DNA of 64,000 nucleotides from Heracleum sosnowskyi (GCA_030848705.1 JAUIZM010000012.1:6760679-6824678); one strand, 5' to 3'. Counted from the first letter of the stretch, positions 1-11,340 are shown. Translations and numbers: made by a program. The notes: a model not told the origin generated them from the letters alone.

Positions 1-3000
1 ATAGCATTGGAACTTTACTTCGGATAGCTTGCACTGTTCCCAGACTATCAGACTCCACCTCTACTTGCTCCCATCTTTCATCCTTTATCCAGCTCAGCGC
101 TTCTTTTATCGCCATAGCCTCCACAACCTCTGCTGGATATGTGCCTTGAACTCCCACTGTTCTTGCTTTAACCAACTCCCCTCTCTTGTCTCTAGCCACC
201 AACCCCATCCCAGAGAAATTATACTCAGTAAATATGGCCGCATCAACCGTGATCTTGATATTAGCCTCCTGTGGTTTAACCCAAGCCACCGCTCCGTCCC
301 CATCAACATGATTTGGAAACAGATCTTTTGATGAACTTCTTTGGGCGATTTTCCATTGTTCAAGATAACTTTTAGCTGATGAAAGTACCCCGTTTACTTG
401 AGCCTGCTTGTTGTTCCATACTCTATCATTTCTCGCTTTCCATATAGCCCAGCTTATAGTCGCCACTTCCGCTTGCTTATCCTTATTGCATCTTTCTAAT
501 ACTATTTTCCACCAATCATATAAATCCTCTCCTTCCTGCTGTGACACCTCTGGTAATATTCTTTGCCAACACTGAGTCGCAGTAGTACAGTAAACTAGAG
601 CATGTTGAATCGATTCATCCTCACTTCCACACACTGGACACTCCTTTAAAACTGGAACATGCTTCTGCTGCAGCATCACCATAGTAGGTAAACAGAACGA
701 AAGTGCTCTCCAAACGAAATTCAACACTTTTGGTGGCGCCTTTATCCTCCAAATCTTTCGCCAGAAACTACCATCATCATCTTGTCTCCATTGATTCTTC
801 TGAGCCTGCAGCAACCGATAAGCGCTGCGGACCGAATAATGCCCTGAACTTTCCTGACTCCAGTACATTTGATCCCTTACATTCTCCGTTCGTAGTCTGA
901 CATTTCTTATGCATTCTTGGTCCCTCAAATTAAACAAATCTGCCAGAATTTCCTCATCCCACTCCTTATGATCAATAGCCATTAACGAAGAGACTTTGCT
1001 TTGATCCAGAAAATGCACATTTGAAGTGATATAAGGGTTATTCTCATCCAGTAGCCAAGGCTGACCTACAATGTTAATTATTTCTCCTGAGCCCACTCTC
1101 CATCTAACTCCCGACTTAACCAAATCCCTCGCCTCCCAGATACTTCTCCAAATAAAGCTAGGGTTGTTCCCTAAGGAAGAGTCTAAGAAACTCGCATTTC
1201 GGAAGTAACGAGCCTTATACACTCGACTTACCAGACTGCTCGGATTAATGATGAACCGCCAACCCTGTTTACCCAGCATAGCCAGATTAAAATCTCTAAA
1301 ATCTCGAAACCCCAGCCCCCCTGCTGATTTATGTCTTGTTAAACGGGTCCAACTCATCCAGTGTATGCCACTACTATCACCTGGTTTCGAACTCCACCAA
1401 AACTTTGCAATAACTCTCTCCAAATCTTTCGTTATCTCTAACGGCAATAGAAAAACACTCATGGCGTACGTTGGAAGAGATTGTGCGACTGATTTTACCA
1501 ACACTTCTTTGCCCCCCTGCGAGATTAGCTTACCATCCCAAGTTTGGACCCTTTTTTTAACTCTGTCTTTTAGGAACCCCAATGTTACAGACTTACTTCT
1601 CCCCATACTGTTAGGCAGTCCCAGGTATGTGCAATTCTCTCCTGCTTCCCCCATCTGTAAAATACTACACAACTGATGTCTATTTGACGCGCTAACATTC
1701 GAACTGAAGAACACTGATGACTTTGATAAATTCACTTTCTGCCCAGAAGCGTTTTCAAAGGTTTGCAACAACAACAGAATTTTACTTGCTTCCTCCTCAT
1801 TAGCTTTACCATACAAATAGCTATCATCCGCGAACAGCATGTGAGTGACACTGGGGGCTTGCCTGCACACTTTAATACCGTGAATCCACCTCTTAGCTTC
1901 ATAATTTCTAATCATGGCTGATATTCCTTCTGCACATAATATAAACAAATACGGACTTAAGGGATCTCCTTGACGGAGGCCTCTAGTAGGAATAATAGGA
2001 CCAACTTCCCTTCTGGCATGAGTAATCTGATACGAAACTGAGCTCACACATTGCATTATAAGATAAATCCACCATTCATTAAAACCCATCTGAGATAAAA
2101 CGGCTTGAAGGTACGGCCATTCAATTCTATCATACGCTTTGCTCATGTCGAGTTTCAAAGCCATAAACCCCTCTTTTCCACGCCTTTTCCGTTTTAAAAA
2201 ATGCATAACTTCGTACGCAACCATTACATTATCCGATATCAACCTGCCCGGAATGAATGCACTTTGGTTTTCAGACACCACTATCTCAAGTAACTCCTTC
2301 ATTCTGTTTGCGATCACCTTCGTTATTATTCTAACCAGCACGTTACATAAAGAAATTGGCCTCAGGTCTGTTATCAATGTCGGGCATTTTTTCTTTGGGA
2401 TCAACACGATATTAGTTACGTTTAAGGTGTCTCCCAGCTTACCATCTTTGAAAAAATTTCTGACCATATCCACAATATCCCTGCCAACGATCTTCCAATG
2501 TTTCTGAAAAAAGCCCGGCGTCATTCCATCAGGACCCGGAGCTTTATCTGGATTCATTTGAAACAGCGCCAGCTTCACTTCCTCAGCTGTAACTGGCTTT
2601 AGCAGCTCCTCATTATGCCTTGTCGTAATTTTAGTAGGTATACAATCCACTACCTCTGACCACTGAGTAGCTGAAGCACTGAAAAGCTCTTTAAAGTACC
2701 CCAAAATCAGTTCTTCTAGCCCGTTATCCCAATCAGTCCAATCCCCTTCTGCATTTTTTAATTTCTGAATCTGATTATTTCTTCTGCGTGCACTTGCAAA
2801 TGAGTGAAAATACCTACTGTTCTGATCACCTGCTTGCAGCCACAGCTGCTTAGATCTTTGACGCCAAAAGACCTCGCGCTGGCTTAAAATGACAGACAAC
2901 TGCTTCCTCGCTTCTTTGTATCTTTCCTGCGATTCCCCATCCCTTCCACCACGATACTTTTTCATCTCCAGCTTACAATTCTTAATTCGTTTACCAAAGT

Positions 3001-3874
3001 TCCCAGTGATTTCTCTTCCCCACAATGCCAACCTTTCACTGCAAGCTTGCAATTTTTGTTGAAATGTGCTCATCATATCACCCTCCCACGAATCCTTGAC
3101 TATATGTTCGCACATTGGCTCTGTTAGCCAAGCATTCTCGAACCTGAATTTGAACTCATAATTAGGCTTTATTTGCTGTTTCGGACTAAGCAAAATGGGA
3201 CTGTGATCTGACATATAACCTTCCAAATTATAAAGCTTTGCTAACGGAAAAAGAGACAGCCAATCGTTATTAGTAAGAGCTCTATCCAACCGAACTTCCA
3301 TCCAATCTTCCGTACCCCTACCCCGTTCCCAAGTGAATTGATGGCCTACGATATCCATATCCACTAACCCCGCCTCCTGTAAAGCATCATTAAAACCCTC
3401 TATCAGCGAGTCTGGATACTGAGCACCCCCTCTCTTATCATTGAGTGATACTACATTATTCAGGTCCCCCATCACACACCATGGCAAATTCGAGTCTCGA
3501 GATAAGTTACGAAGCAAGTCCCAAGTTTTCTTCCTCTTACTCCTATCGGGTTCCCCGTACATTCCTGTCAGACGCCACACATTATTATCCACATCTTTTA
3601 TTTTCACATCGATATGACTTTGAGAATATCCTAGCAACGTAACTTGATCACTATCTCTCCATAACATTGCCAAACCTCCACTCCTCCCTACCGGATCAAC
3701 CGAGAACAAACCATTAAAACCTAACTTATTCCTCAACCACTCCATCTTGGCTTTTCTAGCAATAGTTTCGCATAAAAATACAAACATGGGCTTTTCTTGA
3801 CATATAATGTCGGAAAGGAACTGAATATTTCCGGGGAGGCCCACCCCACGGCAGTTCCAGCTCAACACATTCAT
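1..3874 (-). CDS. LINE ORF2: endonuclease, reverse transcriptase, RNase H (partial)
   Basis: This frame starts with ATG at 3874-3872 (MNVLSWNCRG, typical start of a plant LINE endonuclease) and appears open to the window edge, about 1,290 codons. I checked frame continuity at three points: the endonuclease start, the FADD box (codons ending at 1825, 683 codons downstream) and the VESDSLGTVQ stretch of the RNase H near 49 (1,275 codons downstream). All share one frame. The endonuclease has MGDLN and SDHSPI motifs; the reverse transcriptase has PDKAPGPDG, LRPISLCN and RQGDPLSPYLF. The C-terminal RNase H (AEVVEAMAIKEAL) places it with RNase-H-bearing plant L1 elements. The stop is outside the window. 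No obvious break was seen, but I did not translate every codon exhaustively. Confidence 0.85.
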   Translation of the reverse strand, partial: MNVLSWNCRGVGLPGNIQFLSDIICQEKPMFVFLCETIARKAKMEWLRNKLGFNGLFSVDPVGRSGGLAMLWRDSDQVTLLGYSQSHIDVKIKDVDNNVWRLTGMYGEPDRSKRKKTWDLLRNLSRDSNLPWCVMGDLNNVVSLNDKRGGAQYPDSLIEGFNDALQEAGLVDMDIVGHQFTWERGRGTEDWMEVRLDRALTNNDWLSLFPLAKLYNLEGYMSDHSPILLSPKQQIKPNYEFKFRFENAWLTEPMCEHIVKDSWEGDMMSTFQQKLQACSERLALWGREITGNFGKRIKNCKLEMKKYRGGRDGESQERYKEARKQLSVILSQREVFWRQRSKQLWLQAGDQNSRYFHSFASARRRNNQIQKLKNAEGDWTDWDNGLEELILGYFKELFSASATQWSEVVDCIPTKITTRHNEELLKPVTAEEVKLALFQMNPDKAPGPDGMTPGFFQKHWKIVGRDIVDMVRNFFKDGKLGDTLNVTNIVLIPKKKCPTLITDLRPISLCNVLVRIITKVIANRMKELLEIVVSENQSAFIPGRLISDNVMVAYEVMHFLKRKRRGKEGFMALKLDMSKAYDRIEWPYLQAVLSQMGFNEWWIYLIMQCVSSVSYQITHARREVGPIIPTRGLRQGDPLSPYLFILCAEGISAMIRNYEAKRWIHGIKVCRQAPSVTHMLFADDSYLYGKANEEEASKILLLLQTFENASGQKVNLSKSSVFFSSNVSASNRHQLCSILQMGEAGENCTYLGLPNSMGRSKSVTLGFLKDRVKKRVQTWDGKLISQGGKEVLVKSVAQSLPTYAMSVFLLPLEITKDLERVIAKFWWSSKPGDSSGIHWMSWTRLTRHKSAGGLGFRDFRDFNLAMLGKQGWRFIINPSSLVSRVYKARYFRNASFLDSSLGNNPSFIWRSIWEARDLVKSGVRWRVGSGEIINIVGQPWLLDENNPYITSNVHFLDQSKVSSLMAIDHKEWDEEILADLFNLRDQECIRNVRLRTENVRDQMYWSQESSGHYSVRSAYRLLQAQKNQWRQDDDGSFWRKIWRIKAPPKVLNFVWRALSFCLPTMVMLQQKHVPVLKECPVCGSEDESIQHALVYCTTATQCWQRILPEVSQQEGEDLYDWWKIVLERCNKDKQAEVATISWAIWKARNDRVWNNKQAQVNGVLSSAKSYLEQWKIAQRSSSKDLFPNHVDGDGAVAWVKPQEANIKITVDAAIFTEYNFSGMGLVARDKRGELVKARTVGVQGTYPAEVVEAMAIKEALSWIKDERWEQVEVESDSLGTVQAIRSKVPML

Positions 3875-4158
3875 GATGCTTGGCGGGTCTGCAATGCAGC
3901 ACCCGCCATTGACAAGTTTTTTGACTCCACCCCTGCATTGTTCTGAGTCTCGATCATTTCCGTGTCTGTTTCATTTTGATAGTCACTTGGCCCATGAGTA
4001 CTGGGCTCCTCCAGCCTACGTCTTTTTGGGTCTATAATTTGCAGCCCACTATTCTCACTTTCCTTTAAGACTTCTCCCGCCTCACCTACGTTTGAATTTT
4101 TGACAGCTAGATTATGTTTATCCTGATTTGTTATATCCTTATTCTGCCCGTAGATCAT
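3871..4158 (-). pseudogene. LINE ORF1 remnant (C-terminal tail)
   Basis: A 95-codon frame directly upstream of ORF2 on the minus strand. It is polar and acidic, with a basic patch (DPKRRRLEEP), and contains no CCHC knuckle or DUF4283 domain, which full plant LINE ORF1 proteins carry. It is best read as the C-terminal end of ORF1 left after 5' truncation. Its TGA stop overlaps the ORF2 start in an ATGA arrangement, compatible with termination-reinitiation coupling. The ATG at 4158 is probably an internal methionine. Confidence 0.6.
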
Positions 4159-4320
4159 GTTTTCTGTTTCCTTCTCTAGTTAATCGAGTTGTATGGTATA
4201 AATTTGAAGGGATTATGTTGATAATAAAAAAAAATCTACACAAATGTGATTAAATATGACATTTAGTGTTACCTGGTAAACTTTTTTTCTTTGCTGAATA
4301 GCTTTGTTTTTTTTTTGTAG

Positions 4321-6944
4321 GGTTATGGTCATACGTGCGAGCATATTTGCTACTGATTCCTGGTGAGCAATATCCAATAATTTCCCTCCTCTACTCGATC
4401 CATTTTTAAGTGGTTTCTAACAAATTCCCCTTGTTTTTCCGCCTTCTTATCATTTTGACGGGCACAGAACAACTTGACAACCGTCTAGGTAAGAGATGTA
4501 TGAATTACTATATCAATTGTATCTTATTATATCATAGTATGTGCATATAGGAGGGGGTTTTGGAATTATGGTCCTCCACTTCATTTATATTAGGGAAATT
4601 CTAGATGGTACCCTCGTAGAATTGATTTTTTTCAAATGGTACTCCAAATATTTTCGACTTTCCGTTGGTACCACTGTATTATTATGTCATTTTCTGTCAT
4701 ACTCCTCCTATTAAATTCTATACTCCTCCCATTAAACTCTTCTAGTTAAACGTTATGTTACACTATTTTAAATGTAATATACAACTTTTTTCTAAAATTT
4801 TTCATTTTTCAGGATTTTAAACACCCAAGTTACAAACAAAACAAAGGGGGTTTATTAATGTTGGCGTTTCAGGCCCCTTTATCCCATAAAATATCCAGCA
4901 ATACCCTGTTACCTTTATTACTCTCTACCAATATCTATCGTTTCTAAAAAATTTACCCCTACTTCTCTCTCTATCCGCCCTTCTAAAATCGATCAATTCA
5001 ATCCATGTGTCTCGGAAATAATTTCAAATAAGCCCTTCAACTCCTTTACGAAAATCCTAACCTCATTCACACACACTTATGAGCTCTTAAAACTTTCTTA
5101 TGCCTGAATTATGTTTGGAGAACAAAGCAACTAGGATTGTTCTGATATGATTATGTACGTCTATTCAAAGCTTATGTTGTCGGGAAGGGGTTCAATTAGT
5201 AAGGAGATAGAGATTCTTGCACAAATTGGGATGTGTATAATGATGGGATATTTTGGTGGTCTTTTTTTTGTTATAACTTTCATTTGCTTTCATATTGCTA
5301 TTGGGTTGTATTTAGTGAGTTGTATTTTGTTATGGCAAGTTTGTTTTTATACTATTTACAAGATCATATAACGTTTGACTAACGAAGATTAACGGGAGGG
5401 GTACAGGAGGGAATGACATAATAGTATAGTGGTACCAATCGGAAGCCCAAACTATTTGGAGTACCATTTGAAAAAGTCAATTTTACGATGGTACCATTGA
5501 GAATTTCTCTTTATATTATTTAGGTTTCGATTTCTACTAACTACATGGGTTATAAATTTAATTTATTCCTAAACAGATTTGAAACTGATTTGCATGTTTT
5601 GTAGGCATACGACACTACAGGCACAACACTTCAGCGTATCTGGGTGAGCAATCTAATGATTTGTTTACTCGAGTCAATCCAATAATCTTTTAAGCGGGTT
5701 TTTAACAAATTTCCATTGTTTTCTGCTTTCTTAAACAGCACTTCTAGTTCAGCTCCTCGGTGAGATGCTAGATTTCACAGTGATTTGTTTATGTTGGTAT
5801 GAAATTTCGAATAAAATCTCATTTGTTAATTTACATCGTCTTTATTGCAGTAATGATTTTTGTTGCAAGATGTTTGTGCGGACTACCATTTCTATCCGCG
5901 TTCTTAATATATAAATTACGGAGAAGACATCTATCAGTGCATGGCACCATTGAAGATTTCCTGCAAGGTCAAAACAATCTGATGCCTATTAGGTTCAACT
6001 ATTCCCAGATTAAGAAGTTCACTAAAGGATTTAGTGATAAACTAGGTGAAGGGGGCTTTGGTACTGTGTATAAAGGAAAACTTCGAAGTGGACTTGTCGT
6101 GGCTGTTAAAATACTAACCAATTCCAAGACTAGTGGCCAAGATTTCATCAATGAAGTTGGTACAATTGGTATGATCCACCATGTTAACATTGTGAGACTT
6201 GTTGGTTTTTGCGTTGAGGGTTCCAAACGTGCTCTCATTTATGAGTTCATGCCTAACGGATCTCTTGATAAATACATTTTTCTCGAAGGAGGAGGAACAT
6301 CTACTTTAAATTGTGAAAAGATTTATGAGATTTCCTGTAAAGTGGCCGGTGGCATTGAGTATTTGCATCGAGGTTGTGATATGCAAATCTTGCATTTTGA
6401 TATTAAGCCTCATAACATTCTCCTAGATGAAAATTTCAATCCAAAAATTTCTGATTTTGGCCTTGCAAAATTACGCGCCACTGATCATAGTATAGTGACT
6501 ATGACTGCAGCAAGGGGAACAATGGGTTACATGGCTCCAGAATTATTTTACAAAAATATCGGAGCTGTTTCTAACAAGGCAGTTGTTTATAGTTTCGGAA
6601 TGTTGCTATTGGAAATGGCAGGGCGAAGGAAAAATTTGAATCCATTCAAGGATCAAATTAGCCAAATTTACTTCCCTTCATGGATCTATGACCAGATTAG
6701 CCAAGGGAAGGAGATTGAAATGGAAGAGGTTACGGAGAACGAAAAGGAGTTGGTTAAAAAGATGATTATTGTGGCAATGTGGTGCATACAAATGAATCCA
6801 AGCGAACGTCCTTCAATGAACAAAGTGATTGAAATGCTTGAAGGAGACGTCGAACTATTGGTGATGCCTCCTAAACCTTTGATTTGTCCACAGCAGGAAC
6901 CGTCAAATGATGATCAAGAACTTATTCAGACCTCTTCAAATTGA
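4321..6944 (+). CDS. RLK-A: LRK10-like non-RD receptor kinase, 3' part
   Basis: Exons read as 4321-4362, 4468-4488, 5605-5643, 5748-5759 and 5851-6944, all joined by phase-1 introns; the GUB_WAK_bind ectodomain exon must lie left of the LINE. The last exon encodes a membrane segment (VMIFVARCLCGLPFLSAFLIY), juxtamembrane region and Ser/Thr kinase: P-loop LGEGGFGTVYKG, VAVKIL lysine, catalytic loop HFDIKPHN (Phe replaces Arg of HRD, so non-RD), DFGLAK and a GTMGYMAPE segment. It closely matches RLK-B. One striking change: the subdomain IX aspartate, present in B as KADVYSFG, is Val here (KAVVYSFG, GAT to GTT, about 6583). That residue is nearly invariant, so activity may be impaired. Family members are plasma-membrane receptors, often pathogen-related. 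Two transposons occupy its introns. Confidence 0.85.
4593..5509 (+). mobile_element. MULE-like MITE, 917 bp, 9-bp TSD
   Basis: Long terminal inverted repeats of roughly 110 bp: the left end starts GGGAAATTCTAGATGGTACC, and the reverse complement of the right end starts GAGAAATTCTCAATGGTACC; similarity continues through 'caaatggtactccaaata' and 'ttggtaccact'. The flanks carry the 9-bp duplication TTTATATTA (4584-4592 and 5510-5518). RLK-B has a single copy of that string at the same intron position, an empty site. Nine-bp duplications point to Mutator-like elements. No transposase is visible, so it is non-autonomous. A hydrophobic 74-codon frame at 5147-5371 lies inside; I do not consider it a gene. 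Strand is arbitrary. Confidence 0.88.
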
Positions 6945-7331
6945 TAATGTGATGCAAAATTTTCCAATATGATCAAGAGAATGATTAGGCAACTCGGTCA
7001 CTTGAACTGTTGAAGTGAAGACTAAGTCATACAAGTCAGTAGTGACTTCATGTAATACGAGCTTTATAAATAATAAAATTTGGAGTTTATTTATCAATTC
7101 TCAAAATAAATTATGTTAGATCGGATAAAATCCTAATTACTTTACTGCACTATTTTTCATAAATAAATTAAAATTTTAATATCTAAACAGAGTTTTATTT
7201 AAATTCAACATTTTCTACCTTCTAAATTTTTTTCCCAAAAAGTTTGACTTTTAATTCTAACACCATATAATTGGGAAGAAATTACAGTAAAATCATAAGA
7301 TCCAAAATCAAGAACCAAAAATCAAACAAAG
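6945..7331. other. RLK-A 3' flank and RCC1 gene 5' flank
   Basis: The first part, to about 7060, matches the 3' flank of RLK-B (43250-43380). The rest is AT-rich and leads into the RCC1 gene without a clear TATA box. No further gene seen. Confidence 0.6.
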
Positions 7332-9580
7332 ATGCTAAGATTTATGAAAAACAGAGAAAAGGGTTTAAGCAATCTAATAACTGGGCTTACCCAGAACCAA
7401 AAGAGATGGAAAAGCACCACCACTGTCCTCACTTTTGGTGATGGAAGTAATGGTGCTTTGGGCTTGCCCACGTCTGTTTCTGTAATGGGCTTGGATTCTT
7501 ATGAGCCCACTCCAGTTCCTGGACTTCCTGGCGATGTTTCCGCTATTGCCGCCGGTCATTACCACTCTCTTGCTGTTACTTGTCAGGGGCATGTTTGGGC
7601 TTGGGGGAGAAATAATGAGGGACAGCTTGGTCGTGGTGCCCACTCTCCAAGGTTGTTTCTGTTTTTCTTTACTTGTTTTGTTTGTGTTCTGTAATTGTGT
7701 TTGGGTTGTGTTTTTATGGTTGTACTTTGGTTTCGGGTTTCGGGTCGTGTTCGTGTTTGTTTATGAAATGGTTAATATTGATATTTTGTGTTTTAGTATT
7801 TGGTATTGAAATTTGATTAAAATGAGTATGTGAATTAGAAGGAATGAAATTTTAATAAACAGGTCATTTCGGGTTATAAACGAGTTAATTAAGCTTGTTG
7901 GGTATGATTTTCGGATTTTTACCCTGTAACTTTGAGTTGATTATGTGGTTTGAATCATGTTTTGGGATGTGTTAGTCTGTTAGATCACATAGAGTATTAC
8001 TACTGTATTATAATCAATTTGTGTTGCCACTTATCGATATCCCAATGGTAATACAATTCACTCCCTACTCTGTAGGTTGTGGCGCATGCATTAAGGGCAT
8101 TTAGCAATTGAAACTTGAATGGTTATCGGATTACTACACATAGAGGTGACAAATAGGTAGGGGTGGCAAAAACAGGTTATTGGTTCAGTTTGTGTCTGGT
8201 TACTAAAATAAGTCAACCTGAAATCGAAGAATTAAATGGAGCAAATTCATCGACCTTAACACGACATGTTTAACTAGATAGAAATGGTACTTAGCTTTCA
8301 TTTTGAAAGTGTTTTGATCAAATTTGTGGCAGGGAGACATGGTATGAACCAAAACAAGTAGAAGGGTTGGATCAAGTAGCTGTCCGAAATGCATTTGCGT
8401 CAGGAGTCATATCTGCAGCCATAGGAGTGGATGGATCATTGTGGGTCTGGGGGAAATCCAAGCGTGGGCAACTAGGTCTTGGAAAAGGGATCACGGAGGC
8501 TATTTTACCTTCCAGAGTCGAAGTACTAGCTGGAGAAGAGATAGCTAAGGTGGTCTCCTATCATTTTTAAGGTAGATTTGACCTATAGCTGTCCAAGATG
8601 AATAGAGTTGGATGGTTTTGTTGTATGTTGTTTTTGAGTCAATTTTCTATGGGGCTGAAAGTTTCTTATATGTTACATGTCATGCAGGTCTCACTTGGTT
8701 GGGGACATGCTCTTGCATTGACTAAGGATGGAAAAGTGTTCGGTTGGGGCTATTCAGCAGATTGTAGATTGGGAAGGATCGGAGATACTCAGGAGTACTC
8801 TTCACTGGAAGCAAGAGGTGGTATGGTAAAGCTTACAGAAGAAAACAAAAGTTCAACTCTGGAAACTGCCGAGAAGTTGGTCTTGGAAGCAATGGAGAAG
8901 GAGAAAGATATGCCGATTGTATGGGAACCCTGTTTGATAGAAGAGCTACACGGTATTAAAGTTACAGATGTAGCATGTGGGCTGGACCATTCTCTAATTC
9001 TTTGCTGTATGTTATCTTGCTTATTTTTCATGTTTCTGTATCTCTAAATTAACGCGGGGGAACATGTATTCATGCAAGTTGCTGTTTTTATTTAGGTGAT
9101 GGCACACTGTTGAGTAGTGGTAGCAATATTTATGGCCAGTTGGGGAGGTCTACGGAAGATTTGGGTTTGTTGCCAGTTGACATAAACTTTCATCCTATTT
9201 CAGTAGCATCTGGCCTTGGACATTCTTTGGCAATATGCAAGAATCTGTCAGAAGAGAAATCAGATGATGACACGAATATTGTATCTTGGGGATGGAACGC
9301 TAGTTCTCAGCTTGGAAGGGAAGGACCAGAGAATCTCCCAGAGATTATTGAAGATTTGGCAGAAGAAACTCCAGTGTCAGCCTCAGGAGGTCGGGTGCAT
9401 TCCATGGCTCTTACATCCAAGGGAGATGTGTGGGTTTGGGGTTGCGGTAGAAACGGGAGGCTCGGATTAGGCAGCTCAACCGATGAAGCTGAACCTATGT
9501 TGCTCGATAATCTAGAAGACATGAATGTTCTGCAAGCCGTGTCAGGCTTTGATCATAATCTTGTACTAGTAAGTGAATGA
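7332..9580 (+). CDS. RCC1-repeat (UVR8-like) protein, possibly mitochondrial
   Basis: Four exons join cleanly: 7332-7651, 8333-8549, 8688-9006 and 9096-9580, giving 446 aa with canonical GT-AG junctions (phases 2, 0, 1). Seven RCC1 blades are recognisable by their xxxWGxxxxGQLG signatures: TFGDGSNGALG, AWGRNNEGQLG, VWGKSKRGQLG, GWGYSADCRLG, SSGSNIYGQLG, SWGWNASSQLG and VWGCGRNGRLG. The blades form a seven-bladed propeller as in RCC1 and UVR8. The UVR8 C-terminal regulatory tail is absent; the protein ends right after the last blade. The N-terminus (MLRFMKNREKG..QKRWKSTT) is basic and poor in acidic residues, like a mitochondrial presequence, so an organellar role of the kind known for RUG3-type proteins is possible but unproven. 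It has no counterpart in the duplicated segment after RLK-B. Confidence 0.92.
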
Positions 9581-10765
9581 TGTAGCTTAGCAAAGAAATA
9601 CAACGGATCTAGTTTATGATATTCTCCCGGTTTCTTCTTTGTTTGTCAAAAATGCAAATCAATATTAAGAAGTTACAAAATCCTGGAACCGTGGCACAGG
9701 GAACCGTGGCACAGAGATATTATATTGTGGGACTTGTCAAATCATGGAGATGGGCAGATAGCCAGGTAGCTGGGATCTGTTAGGTTTCCCCTTACAGCAC
9801 TCACAGTACTTAACATTACGAATTCTGGCTAAATTAAGTTATGCAGGGGTGGTTTATACTGTAGGCCACATTTTGTCTTCATTATAACCTTCGCAAGAAA
9901 AGATGCTCTTTTGAAGGTGTTTGGACAAAATTATTATAATGCCGGACTTGTGCAGCGGTTGATCTTGTATCGGATACTGATAGGAGTCACTAATGGCAGG
10001 TTAATTCTAACTATGGTCGCGTCTCGCGTATAGAACCGCCCTTGTATAGTATTCTGGACCATTCTTCTGAATTGTGTTAGTTTTGATCCAAGACTTCACA
10101 ATGTTATTGGCATTTCGACCATTTTTACCCAAGTCACCTCTTCATCAGAGAAGCGATATTTTGTTGGAGAAAACAGGTCAAGGAACCGAAAGGTAGTTTT
10201 CAAAGTTCTGACAACGTTATCCCTCCATCCCATAACGTCTAGAAGATGCATGTACTGAGAGTTGTATACCAAATCGACCTCTTAATGTGGTAGTGGCAAG
10301 TAATCATCCATCAGACCATCACTGTCTATCAATGTTCTAAAAAAGGTTATGATAGGCGGTTAGTCTACCTTCTAGCTATTAATTAGTAAGCGGTGATTGA
10401 TTAAGATGACTAATCGAAACATTAACGTGGATGCGTTTAAATATAATTTAATTATAATATTGAAATGTTTTTATACAAGTAAAATATAGACACTTTAATA
10501 CGATATGTGAATTTTTTAATTAACCGGATGCGTTTAAATTTTTATTCATTTTATTATATAATACGATATGTGAATTTTCCTCCAATTCATGCGTAAGTTC
10601 TAGTTTTTTTTTGTAAAAAAATTGTTTATAATTTAATTTATTTGACCGTTTATTTGAAATTTTGACCTATTAATCTCGATTAAACCTGATTAATCTTTGG
10701 AATAATCCTGTCTAGATCCGATTAATCATCCATTTTTTAAAAAAAATTACATTTTTTGACAAATT
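9581..10765. other. Intergenic; duplicated block shared with 43553-44637
   Basis: The first 300 bases are probably 3' UTR and spacer of the RCC1 gene. From about 9897 ('aagatgctcttttgaaggtg') to 10765 the sequence is colinear with 43553-44637 downstream of RLK-B, including 'gtcgcgtctcgcgt' and the AT-rich stretch ending 'ttttttgaca'. No open frame of note. The block ends exactly at the outer CACTA insertion. Confidence 0.8.
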
Positions 10766-11340
10766 CACTACGTCAAATTTTGGCTTCCGTCACATCAAAT
10801 ACGTGTGGCTAAGCACTTTACGTCACGTTTTAATTTTTCAGCAAAGTGTCACCTAAGGTCGGATCATTTTACGCCCCCTACGGCCACACCCCAGCTGTGT
10901 GGCTGTAACTCAAAACAGAGTGACTAAAGCATACCACCCCTTGGGTCTGACAGCCCCTGTTTTAAGCTCAAAAGTGTGACTAAATACCAGCTTTCAGCCA
11001 CAGGATGGGTCGTGGCTAAAGAGAATTAATAACGTGGCTAAATACCAACATTCATCAAAGGCTTAGTTTTGGTCGCACTATTTATTGGTAAATCGTGGCA
11101 AAAAACTTGGGTATGGCCACATTTTATAATTTTTCTGTGGTCGTTTGTATGTTTTATATACTATTAAACAACTGCTTTTAGTCACTAATAATTGTAGTAA
11201 CTATCCCCCAATATAATATAATAGGTAGTGTGGCTGAAGTGTGGTACTAGCCACACATACTTGACCATATCACAAACAGGTTTCATTTGTAATATAAATG
11301 ACCACGGTCGTACCAAAAAGCCGATACAAATCACAATACC
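10766..11340. repeat. Left subterminal repeat region, outer CACTA
   Basis: Many copies of GTGGCTAA / GTGACTAA and the complement TTAGCCAC occur within the terminal 550 bp (near 10802, 10918, 10975, 11010 and 11034). In En/Spm-type elements such subterminal motifs are the binding sites of the TNPA-type protein; assigning that role here is inference. The inner element has an almost identical region at 14953-15530. Confidence 0.75.

Larger units (their letters stand above)
1..4160 (-). mobile_element. LINE (L1-type) retrotransposon, 5'-truncated, runs off left edge
   Basis: A non-LTR retrotransposon on the minus strand whose 3' half lies left of the window. In order it shows the tail of ORF1, an apurinic-type endonuclease, a reverse transcriptase with the FADD box near 1825, a zinc-binding region and the start of an RNase H. 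The right boundary comes from comparison with RLK-B: the flank 'ttctctagttaatcg' near 4171 matches 41311 onward, where no LINE is present. An 'agatcatg' string occurs at the junction and also at the paralogous unoccupied site, so the break may lie inside an 8-bp microhomology. Only the end of ORF1 is present, so the copy is 5'-truncated, as is common for LINEs. It probably sits in intron 1 of RLK-A. Target duplication and poly(A) tail are outside the window. Confidence 0.9.

Noticed and set aside
5147..5371. 74-codon hydrophobic frame in the MULE-like MITE
   Set aside because: No recognisable family and no splice or promoter evidence; T-rich sequence readily gives hydrophobic frames.
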